Assembly: GCA_037783545.1 (NCBI GenBank)
Contig: JBBELK010000454.1
Span: 620,001 to 684,000, forward strand
Length of the DNA: 64,000 bases
Origin: Henricia sp. BOLD:AAB3569
Taxonomy: Eukaryota; Echinodermata; Asteroidea; Spinulosida; Echinasteridae
Reading direction: 5' to 3'
The first letter of the stretch is position 1; each line of letters opens with the position of its first letter. The translations under genes were made by a program, and so were the position numbers. The notes under the pieces are model-generated. The model did not search any database. It saw only the letters and a program-made list of their open reading frames with translations, and was not told the DNA's origin. Shown in pieces: positions 44,401-56,400 of this stretch.

Positions 44401-47400
44401 CCACCTAGTTGAAGCGAAATGGTTCTGGTGATTCCCTGATGGCAGCGGTAATAATGGTAACAGCACCTTGAGCACCCTGCAGGGTGGATATGTGCGCTAT
44501 ACAAATCTAATCATTATTGTTATTATTATATGTACACTGTAAGCTTTTCCTGTATGAATCTTGTCTCCAATACATGCACACGGTACATACAGTATGCATG
44601 CGTGCGTTTCGTCAGTACTCAGGTAATTAAAACTGCACAACCAAGTGTGAATGAAGATGTAATGGTTAATGATAGCTTTTTATCACACATGATGGGAGGG
44701 TAAATGGATACCAATCTCACATAATGGATGCCTGTAGGCCTTCATGTAATGTACATGTCATTTGTAATGTTCATTGGCAGAGGCACTGTACATGTACATA
44801 CATTGTAAAAGTGCAAAGCTCCAAGTGTTTTAAAGGCACAGGCTCGTCAGCAATGCGGGCGCGCCAAATTCGTGCCACGAAACACACAGCTCCATAGCAA
44901 AGGCATGGAGCTGCGTATTTCGTGGCACGGATTTGGCGCATGCGCATTGCTGTTCAGCCTGTGCCTTTAAGGGGCCGTCCAAAGTTGTCAACATTTCAAG
45001 GTTCTACAGAGCGTAGTATTTTTCAAGAACCCCCTCCCTTCCCCTGAAATACTACTTACATGTATCAACATTTTGTTGTCACTACCATGAGATGTCAATA
45101 TTTTACAGTGCATATAAAGTCGTACGCAGCTCTCGAACCCCTTCCCCCTTTCCTATGCTTTGTAGAACCTTGAAAATTTTGATAACTTTGGACTGACCCT
45201 AAAAAGGGTTTAGTTGTAATTTGGAAAAAATAATCGGCAAATTACTCTTTAGATTTGCAGTATTGGTTTCTCTGCAATTCATAAAAATACAAATAACAAT
45301 TTTACATGGTCATTTAAATGTTTATTTTAAAACTTATAGTCTTGGCGACCCATTTTCAAACCTTATTTCCTGTCTGTTGAATTGCCAAGATTGTGAAAGT
45401 TTATTCCTCCAGAAGATGGAATCGTGATTCCAATTTCTAACTTGGAATTGATTCTAATCGACTCTGAAGATTCGCTCAAGGGTACATAGATCATTTAAAT
45501 TAATAATTAACGGTTTCAAAACTGACGACCCATCTCCAAACCTTATTATTTTGTCTGTTGATTTTTAGGGCTCACTGTGGCTCTGTCCTGACTGTAGACG
45601 AACCTATGAGGAGGCCAGAAGTCCAGTGCAGAATGCTCAACCACCATTATTGGTAAGTACAGAAGGGGGTCTCTTTACTGTTATACCCTGGAGAACCAGT
45701 GTATGCTTGTGCGATTCCAAAATTTCTGGAATCGACTATTTATGCATAATTTATAAATTTATGTTTGGTACCCAAACATAGACTAGCACCATTACAATCA
45801 GCATTTCAAATTTTAAAGAACTGATCTCGGGGGACACAATTCGTCCTGCATGGGACAACCGTCGTCCTGCATGATTAAAGGTCTATTTTTTTTTACAAAA
45901 GCCATGAATATTAGGTAGATACAGGGCCATAGTAAACTACACCATTTGTTAATCCTCGGTCATGTAAAATTCAGGACATCCATTTTCCTTGGGGGGTAAC
46001 TCAAAAGTCAAGACTTACAGATCGGAAACATATTTCAGGCTGCTAAACTATGGCCACCTTAGGGTAACCTTCTAAGAAATGTTTAGTTACTGTACATGTA
46101 CTTGTAAGAATCTTAAATGTTTTAGACATTAATTGGTCTTTCCTTTTCCCTCTGTCAGCCGCAAGACTTTCTCCTCCAGCCCTCCTTTGCACCACTGCTT
46201 AAACTAGACGGTACCTTCAACGTTCCCCCTAGCCTCTTAGCACCCACGGCAGGCAAGGGGAGTGAGGCGACGTGTAACTGCGAGCCGTGTCGCGAACGAC
46301 GCGAGATCGCCGCCGAGCAAGAGATGATCAGACAGCAATTAGCCGAGAGTTGGAGTGAGCTGAGTCACGTGGTGCGATGTGTGTACTGGGAGGCTGGCAC
46401 GGCATTGGCAGGTTTGTTGCTTTGTCGGAGTCTAATCGTAGCTTTTCAAAGGTCTGTTGCTTATTTTTACTGAGTATAAAATTTGTCCTACCAATTTCAG
46501 AGCTACCATACCAACCCTCCCAGACAGATTCCTCAACAGATTCCTTGGGAAAATGACTCATCTCATGAATCCTGACACAGACGGAACCTTCCTAGATTGT
46601 CAGTTAACAAGTCAGAGATTTTTCGATGTATTTCTTGGTATTTTCCCAAATCTGGGAAAGTTGGCAGCTGTGCAGTTTTAGTGGATGCTTTTATTGAGAC
46701 TCATGGTAGCTTTTTGAAGCTAGTGGCTTCTTCTACCAAGTGTAATGCTCGTTTTTACCAAATCTAATGATAACTTTTACCATATTAAGTGGATGCTCTT
46801 ACCAAGAATAGTGGTAGATTTTTGTCCTCCCCAACTTTATATGAACTGTCTTGTCACTTTGTGTTTAAGAAAGACCCTGTCAGAATGCGAGGTCACTAAT
46901 TTTACGAGTTTATTGTCTTCTTAACATTTTTGTTAAGCTTTCTTTAAATGTCATACTGAACATTCTATGCTAGAGCTAGGTCTAGAAGCAAGTCGGAAAT
47001 GATGTTTAGCTTGTCCTCGGGGAACCAAAAAAATGAACCTCAACACCATGTTCTTATTTGACCAATCAGAAGACGAGGACAGCTCCAAACTAAGCCTACC
47101 ACGCATGAAAGAACTCCTTTACCGTCTCTGCACCCACGACCCTCACCAACTCTTCCTGCAACTAGAGTTAGAAGTGGACGATTACTTGAAGGAGATCAGC
47201 GGGCGTCTAGGCCGGCAGCTTGCGGCTGGCTATAAGTCTCTCAACCTTGCCAAACAGTTTGTCAGCTTACTGCTGGAGGAGTATGATGCACTGTGTTCTG
47301 CTGCTAAGAAACTCACCGGTGTGCTGGAACAACTGGTAATAATAGGACAATAATCATTCCAAAATCTACGAGGCCAAAGACGTGACGTATCTTAATTTTT

Positions 47401-50400
47401 GCCCAAATTGACACCATAGTGTCATGTACCCCGGTACACTCGTACACATTTTCACCAAATCGTATTGCGATTCTTACGTTAATTTCATCATAATTTCGAC
47501 AACAGTCTATGACCATGTTTACATCAGGGAAGCTGCTTTGATCGATTCAACAACGATATGACAAAAATATTTCCTTATGTTCTTTTAATAAAGAGTTTCT
47601 TAAAATCAACGAAGCAAAATGTATGATCCCTTTGTTCGACAAAATGATTTGACAAGTAACAAGATATGAGTGACGTACAGCTTATTTCAATCTTTATAAG
47701 CTTCGTTAAGTGAGCAAACACCATTAACTCATGTTCATCAAACGTTTTCCCTGATGTGAACTTGGTCTATCGTGAACTTGGAGCGCGTGTGGTCTAGTGG
47801 GTATGAAGCAGAACTCCCAGTCAGAGGTTGTGGGTTCAAGCCCCACTTCGACCAACGTGTCTGTGTCCCTGGGCAAGGCACTTAATCCCAGTTGCCTCGT
47901 CAACCCAAGCGATATTTGGGAAGCTGTTAAGGGGAATGCTACAATCTAACTGCTGATAGGGTTGAGCGCCTGGCCAGCAGCCACCTAGTTGAAGCGAAAT
48001 AGTTCTGGTGATTCCCTGATGGCAGCGGTAATAATTGCAACAGCGCTATGTGCGCTATACAAGAATCAACCATTATCATTATTATTATCGTGATTTTTCC
48101 CATGAAAATAACTTAGAAAGAAATAAGTATAAAAGTGAGCCAGTTTAGCTGCTGTTCCTAACAGATAGCTTTAAAGAATTTTTTTAAGATTTATATTAAA
48201 CAAATATTCTTGATTTTTTCAGGAAAAGGAGCACCTGAGTAATTTCCAGCTTACGTGGCTGAGGCACAACATGCACATGTTCCATTCCACGGTCTACGTC
48301 ACGCTAGGTTTGAGGGAGAAATTTGGCTGCCTCATCAAGGAATTAAGGCAGGGAACAGGGAGCAAGGAGCTATGCTTACTGCACAGGTGGGTTGATGGGA
48401 GGTTAAGGGTTAAGGGTCGGGGGGGTTAGAGGGCAGAGGTCACAGTCTATTTTACGTTGGGACTGAGGGAGAAATTTGGCTGTCTGATCAGTGTCAATAT
48501 ACGCTCAATCAGCATCAATATACGCTAGTAACTGGGATGGACACTTGTTACATTTTAGGCCGTCCCGGTTACGAGTGTATATTGGAAATTTGTACACAGG
48601 TTTTTTAGAAAGGCATGTTGTCACACTATTTGTAACCCTTTTTGGGCCTAAGTTATCTCTTCAGAACAACTGAAACTTATTTCTTTTATTTTGAGACCAG
48701 ACAAAGGTATTTCTCCGAAAATATGGTCTGTGTTGCCAAAATGCCCCCTTTACTGTGGAAAGACTCATGTGGAAATACATGGTCTATAAAGGATTAAATT
48801 AGCAAGAGTGGAAGTTTCACTCAAAGTGTTCAATTTTGTGGTATTGACCATATTTCTCTCTCCTTAGGTATCTCAAGTTTGACGAGGACATGTCTGTAAT
48901 ATCGGTGGAGTGGAGAGACTGCCAGCAATTAATTGATAAATACCACGAAGACCAGATGATGTCAGAGGTACAGTTTATACTAAGATTGAGCGATCGATTC
49001 TGATTCCATTCGGGAATCGTTATTCCATTTTCAAAAACAAACGGCACTAAAAAATGTTTTAAATATCTCGCAAACTTGATGAGAGAAAATCCAGATGGAT
49101 CTTATCAGGATACTATGGGCCTCATTTTCTCTTTCCATGTTTGGTTGTTTCATTTCATGATGATTAGGATCCATACCAAATATCGCATTCATACTTTGGT
49201 CAGTTGTGCATAAATGCAGCGCCGAGAGAAAAAGTTGGGGAAACCTGAGGGAGTATAGACCAATCCGGTAACTAAGGTCTCCTTCCCTGTATATCCGCCA
49301 TAGCTGGGGGGCTTCCAGTGCATGGGCTGTGTGTTTTGTGTTGCTGTTAGAACGAAAAGTGCTCATCCATTACATGGACGAACGTGCCCCCTTCGCGTAC
49401 ACGCGACGTGCCCCCTTCGCGTACACGCGACGCGCCCCCTTTGCGTACACAACCCTACAAAGACGCACAACTTGTTTGAAGTAAACAAAATGCAGCTTCA
49501 GCAACAGCAACTTCAATGGAAGCCCCCCAGCTATGGCGGATATAAAGAAAAGGAGTCCTCGGCTCTCGGATTGGTGTATAGACCGTATGAAATTGCTGCC
49601 ATCCTGTAGGGGAGGTTTTAATATTAAAATTAGTCAATGACACAAGCACAAAATGTGCAACCATGCGTGTCTTCACTGCCCTACAAGATGGCAGCTATTT
49701 GATACGGTCTGTACCACTGTGCCTTATCGCTCAGTTGGTGGTGTACTGTGGCGGAGCAAAACCTGAGTTAGTTTCAAAGGTAGTGGGTTCGAATCCCGGT
49801 CCGGTCCATCCATGGTGCGTGTACTCTTGGGCAAGGTACTTTGCCACGCATTGCTTCTCTCCACCCAGAAGCAAAATGGGTACCTGAGAGGGCGGCGAAA
49901 GTTGATGTTTGATTAGCCGTTGAGCGCCTAAGGCAGCCGGGACTGTATACTCTCCAGGGAGCTGAGATGGTATATGGAGTGATTTATTGGAGCCCTATGA
50001 TCAGGGTAATGATAATGTAGGCGCCTTGATTGGGATTTCCCCGCATAAGTGCCCGGTATAAATCCATATCATCATTAGAGCATTTGTCCAGAGAATCATA
50101 AGTCTTTGGTTCAAATCCCACTCAGGATCATATGATTTTTATCTCATCCCATGTTAGGTTGTTTCATTTCAGTGGTGATTTGAACCCATATTATGAGTGG
50201 AAGTTTTATTTTGGCTTTTCACTCCAGGATTGCTTAAAGACCAAACTAGGAGCAGATTGGGAGTTTCTCAAGAGCCAGAAGCTCTTTGGCGACCATGGAG
50301 GATTAAAGGGTCACACAGGGAAAGAGAAAGCCAACTCAGTAACATGTCGCACTACGGGCAGCGTGTTAGGACGTCTGCTGAATGGGAGTGAAGCAGAACA

Positions 50401-53400
50401 TAAAGGGTCAACTTGTAAAAAGAGGTGAGTGTAGTAGCAGCTCTTTTAAAACGTCTTGCTTATTCCTCCAAAATCATCCGAAAGGATTATAGAGGATTGC
50501 AGCTTTGATGGATTTTGGAAGTTTGGATGATTGAGGCTGAATGGTTGTTGATAACTCAATCCTCTAAAGTTATCCAGGAAAACTGAATGTGGGTAATTCC
50601 CAAAATTAGGGGTCTAAAACGTTTGGTGTCCCAGTACGATACTCCGTGCATCCAAAATCACCACTCATGATCACAGACTCTCAGTAATAGACTGTGGCCT
50701 GTGATTACAGGGGACAGCACCAATTTCTTGAATATTTTGTTCTGTGATTACTGACAAATATTTGAAATAAAAGACCATAAAGGATCATAATTTGTTCCAT
50801 TATATTGAATAGGACTTTGGTGTCCCGGGTTACCTACACCAATGAAAATTAGCTGTAGAATGAGTTTGCATTAACCATGGTGCCTTATCACACACACAAA
50901 CGTTAAATTTAAGTGGCATTTATGGAAAACCTGGAAAACCACTTTCAATCACTAAACACTCTTGAAAATCTTTAAAAGCATGTCACACTTTTGGACCCCT
51001 AATTTTTGGAATTACCCACGTGCCTTCAACCTATTTTATGACATAATGGAATTTTGTTCAGGCGCCACTACAATATTTTTGCCGTGCAACACAGCGTAAA
51101 TTATGCTCCAAGAAGCTTTATCAGTTTGATGCACATTAAGGTAGTGTAGTAGCAAGTTATTTTTTGATGCGGCGCTGTGTGTGGAGGTCTTTAAAAGGGT
51201 GTCATGGAATGTACTGATCGACTCGAGAAAAAATGCATTTTAGCAGCCAACAGGCGTTAAAATGCTTCTATTGATTTGATTCCAGGTGTCCGTGTGACGA
51301 GTGCAGCCTTGCTAGACTCACATCCAGCCTGCTATATGAAGACATCGGCTTGAAGCACTTACAGGAAGGCACCAACCCAACACTTGATAACTACTTGTCC
51401 GTCAATGCTCCTGATCTATCTTCTACTTCATCATCTTCGTCGGAATCATCATCTCAAGACAGCGATGGTGTGCCGAGGATCTTCTCAAGAAGTGACCTCA
51501 CTCAGTCGGGGTTAGTGCTGTTGTTTAAAATCTCAAATTGCACAAAGTTTATACATGGTTGTTGATAACTCAATCCTCTAAAGTTATCCAGGAAAACTGA
51601 ATGTGGGTAATTCTCAAAATAGAAGAAATAGGTTTGAGTTGTTCTGAAGAGATAACTTAGCCCCAAACATGGTTACAAAAAGTGTGACAACATGCCTTTT
51701 TAAAAACACTGTGTACAAATTTCCAATATACGCTTGTAACGGGGACAGCCTAAAATGTAACACAAATGTCACACTATTTGTAACCCTTTTTGAGCCCAAA
51801 TTATCTCTTCAGACCAACTGAAACTTTTTTCTTTTATTTTGAGACCAGATAAAGGTATTTCCTTAAAAATATGGTCTGTGTTGCCAAAATTCCCCCTTTA
51901 CTGTGGAAAGACTCACATGGAACTCGATTGCAGCAAATTATCAGAGGATGCCCTTCAGATAGACCCCAAAATACTCCATTCTAAACCAAATCCTGATTTT
52001 TAAACCTTGCATTAGGTTCAGTTCTCCACGAAGCGATGAATCCGATGATTCTGATGACCTAGACTCCAACAAGTCCCCTTCGCCAACGCACGACTTGGCA
52101 ATGGAAGACGGCGGTAAACACAGAGCTGACAGGAGGACTAACGGGGATGGTAGCAGCTTAGGGAAGGAGAATTACACACTGGATGGCAGTCAGAAGGTAG
52201 GGGTCTAGACATTGGGGTGCTAATGGTTGTAAAATGGTTGCACGGACGCCATCTTAGGGAGTGCGTCATGGTAGCAGCTCAGGGAAGGAGAATTACACAC
52301 TGGATGGCAGTCAGAAGGTAGGGGTCTAGACATTGGGGTGCTAATGGTTGTAAAATGGTTGCACGGACGCCATCTTAGGGAGTGCGTCATGGTAGCAGCT
52401 TAGGGAAGGAGAATTACACACTGGATGGCAGTCAGAAGGTAGGGGTCTAGACATTGGGGTGCTAATGGTTGTAAAATGGTTGCACGGACGCCATCTTAGG
52501 GAGTGCGTCATGGTAGCAGCTTAGGGAAGGAGAATTACACACTGGATGGCAGTCAGAAGGTAGGGGTCTAGACATTGGGGTGCTAATGGTTGTAAAATGG
52601 TTGCACGGACGCCATCTTAGGGAGTGCGTCATGGTAGCAGCTTAGGGAAGGAGAATTACACACTGGATGGCAGTCAGAAGGTAGGGGTCTAGACATTGGG
52701 GTGCTAATGGTTGTAAAATGGTTGCACGGACGCCATCTTAGGGAGTGCGTCATGGTAGCAGCTCAGGGAAGGAGAATTACACACTGGATGGCAGTCAGAA
52801 GGTAGGGGTCTAGACATTGGGGTGCTAATGGTTGTAAAATGGTTGCACGGACGCCATCTTAGGGAGTGCGTCATGGTAGCAGCTCAGGGAAGGAGAATTA
52901 CACACTGGATGGCAGTCAGAAGGTAGGGGTCTAGACATTGGGGTGCTAATGGTTGTAAAATGGTTGCACGGACGCCATCTTAGGGAGTGCGTCATGGTAG
53001 CAGCTCAGGGAAGGAGAATTACACACTGGATGGCAGTCAGAAGGTAGGGGTCTAGACATTGGGGTGCTAATGGTTGTAAAATGGTTGCACGGACGCCATC
53101 TTAGGGAGTGCGTCATGGTAGCAGCTTAGGGAAGGAGAATTACACACTGGATGGCAGTCAGAAGGTAGGGGTCTAGACATTGGGGTGCTAATGGTTGTAA
53201 AATGGTTGCACGGACGCCATCTTAGGGGGTGCGTCATGGTAGCAGCTCAGGGAAGGAGAATTACACACTGGATGGCAGTCAGAAGGTAGGGGTCTAGACA
53301 TTGGGGTGCTAATGGTTGTAAAATGGTTGCACGGACGCCATCTTAGGGGGTGCGTCATGGTAGCAGCTCAGGGAAGGAGAATTACACACTGGATGGCAGT

Positions 53401-56400
53401 CAGAAGGTAGGGGGCTAGACATTGGGGTGCTAATGGTTGTAAAATGGTTGCACGGACGCCATCTTAGGGAGTGCGTCATGGTAGCAGCTTAGGGAAGGAG
53501 AATTACACACTGGATGGCAGTCAGAAGGTAGGGGTCTAGACATTGGGGTGCTAATGGTTGTAAAATGGTTGCACGGACGCCATCTTAGGGGGTGCGTCAT
53601 GGTAGCAGCTTAGGGAAGGAGAATTACACACTGGATGGCAGTCAGAAGGTAGGGGTCTAGACATTGGGGTGCTAATGGTTGTAAAATGGTTGCACGGACG
53701 CCATCTTAGGGGTGCGTCATGGTAGCAGCTTAGGGAAGGAGAATTACACACTGGATGGCAGTCAGAAGGTAGGGGTCTAGACATTGGGGTGCTAATGGTT
53801 GTAAAATGGTTGCACGGACGCCATCTTAGGGAGTGCGTCATGGTAGCAGCTTAGGGAAGGAGAATTACACACTGGATGGCAGTCAGAAGGTAGGGGTCTA
53901 GACATTGGGGTGCTAATGGTTGTAAAATGGTTGCACGGACGCCATCTTAGGGAGTGCGTCATGGTAGCAGCTTAGGGAAGGAGAATTACACACTGGATGG
54001 CAGTCAGAAGGTAGGGGTCTAGACATTGGGGTGCTAATGGTTGTAAAATGGTTGCACGGACGCCATCTTAGGGGGTGCGTCATGGTAGCAGCTTAGGGAA
54101 GGAGAATTACACACTGGATGGCAGTCAGAAGGTAGGGGGCTAGACATTAGGGTGCTCATGGTTGTAAAATGGTTGCACGGACGCCATCTTAGGGGGTGCG
54201 TCATGGTAGCAGCTTAGGGAAGGAGAATTACACACTGGATGGCAGTCAGAAGGTAGGGGTCTAGACATTGGGGTGCTAATGGTTGTAAAATGGTTGCACG
54301 GACGCCATCTTAGGGAGTGCGTCATGGTAGCAGCTTAGGGAAGGAGAATTACACACTGGATGGCAGTCAGAAGGTAGGGGGCTAGACATTGGGGTGCTAA
54401 TGGTTGTAAAATGGTTGCACGGACGCCATCTTAGGGAGTGCGTCATGGTAGCAGCTTAGGGAAGGAGAATTACACACTGGATGGCAGTCAGAAGGTAGGG
54501 GTCTAGACATTGGGGTGCTCATGGTTGTAAAATGGTTGCACGGACGCCATCTTAGGGAGTGCGTCATGGTAGCAGCTTAGGGAAGGAGAATTACACACTG
54601 GATGGCAGTCAGAAGGTAGGGGTCTAGACATTAGGGTGCTCATGGTTGTAAAATGGTTGCACGGACGCCATCTTAGGGAGTGCGTCATGGTAGCAGCTTA
54701 GGGAAGGAGAATTACACACTGGATGGCAGTCAGAAGGTAGGGGTCTAGACATTAGGGTGCTCATGGTTGTAAAATGGTTGCACGGACGCCATCTTAGGGG
54801 GTGCGTCATGGTAGCAGCTCAGGGAAGGAGAATTACACACTGGATGGCAGTCAGAAGGTAGGGGTCTAGACATTGGGGTGCTAATGGTTGTAAAATGGTT
54901 GCACGGACGCCATCTTAGGGAGTGCGTCATGGTAGCAGCTCAGGGAAGGAGAATTACACACTGGATGGCAGTCAGAAGGTAGGGGGCTAGACATTGGGGT
55001 GCTAATGGTTGTAAAATGGTTGCACGGACGCCATCTTAGGGGGTGCGTCATGGTAGCAGCTCAGGGAAGGAGAATTACACACTGGATGGCAGTCGGAAGG
55101 TAGGGGTCTAGACATTGGGGTGCTAATGGTTGTAAAATGGTTGCACGGACGCCATCTTAGGGAGTGCGTCATGGTAGCAGCTTAGGGAAGGAGAATTACA
55201 CACTGGATGGCAGTCAGAAGGTAGGGGTCTAGACATTGGGGTGCTAATGGTTGTAAAATGGTTGCACGGACGCCATCTTAGGGAGTGCGTCATGGTAGCA
55301 GCTTAGGGAAGGAGAATTACACACTGGATGGCAGTCAGAAGGTAGGGGTCTAGACATTGGGGTGCTAATGGTTGTAAAATGGTTGCACGGACGCCATCTT
55401 AGGGGGTGCGTCATGGTAGCAGCTCAGGGAAGGAGAATTACACACTGGATGGCAGTCAGAAGGTAGGGGTCTAGACATTGGGGTGCTAATGGTTGTAAAA
55501 TGGTTGCACGGACGCCATCTTAGGGGGTGCGTCATGGTAGCAGCTCAGGGAAGGAGAATTACACACTGGATGGCAGTCAGAAGGTAGGGGTCTAGACATT
55601 GGGGTGCTAATGGTTGTAAAATGGTTGCACGGACGCCATCTTAGGGAGTGCGTCATGGTAGCAGCTTAGGGAAGGAGAATTACACACTGGATGGCAGTCA
55701 GAAGGTAGGGGGCTAGACATTGGGGTGCTAATGGTTGTAAAATGGTTGCACGGACGCCATCTTAGGGAGTGCGTCATGGTAGCAGCTTAGGGAAGGAGAA
55801 TTACACACTGGATGGCAGTCAGAAGGTAGGGGTCTAGACATTGGGGTGCTAATGGTTGTAAAATGGTTGCACGGACGCCATCTTAGGGAGTGCGTCATGG
55901 TAGCAGCTTAGGGAAGGAGAATTACACACTGGATGGCAGTCAGAAGGTAGGGGTCTAGACATTGGGGTGCTAATGGTTGTAAAATGGTTGCACGGACGCC
56001 ATCTTAGGGAGTGCGTCATGGTAGCAGCTTAGGGAAGGAGAATTACACACTGGATGGCAGTCAGAAGGTAGGGGTCTAGACATTGGGGTGCTAATGGTTG
56101 TAAAATGGTTGCACGGACGCCATCTTAGGGAGTGCGTCATGGTAGCAGCTTAGGGAAGGAGAATTACACACTGGATGGCAGTCAGAAGGTAGGGGTCTAG
56201 ACATTGGGGTGCTAATGGTTGTAAAATGGTTGCACGGACGCCATCTTAGGGAGTGCGTCATGGTAGCAGCTTAGGGAAGGAGAATTACACACTGGATGGC
56301 AGTCAGAAGGTAGGGGTCTAGACATTGGGGTGCTAATGGTTGTAAAATGGTTGCACGGACGCCATCTTATGGAGTGCGTCATGGTAGCAGCTTAGGGAAG

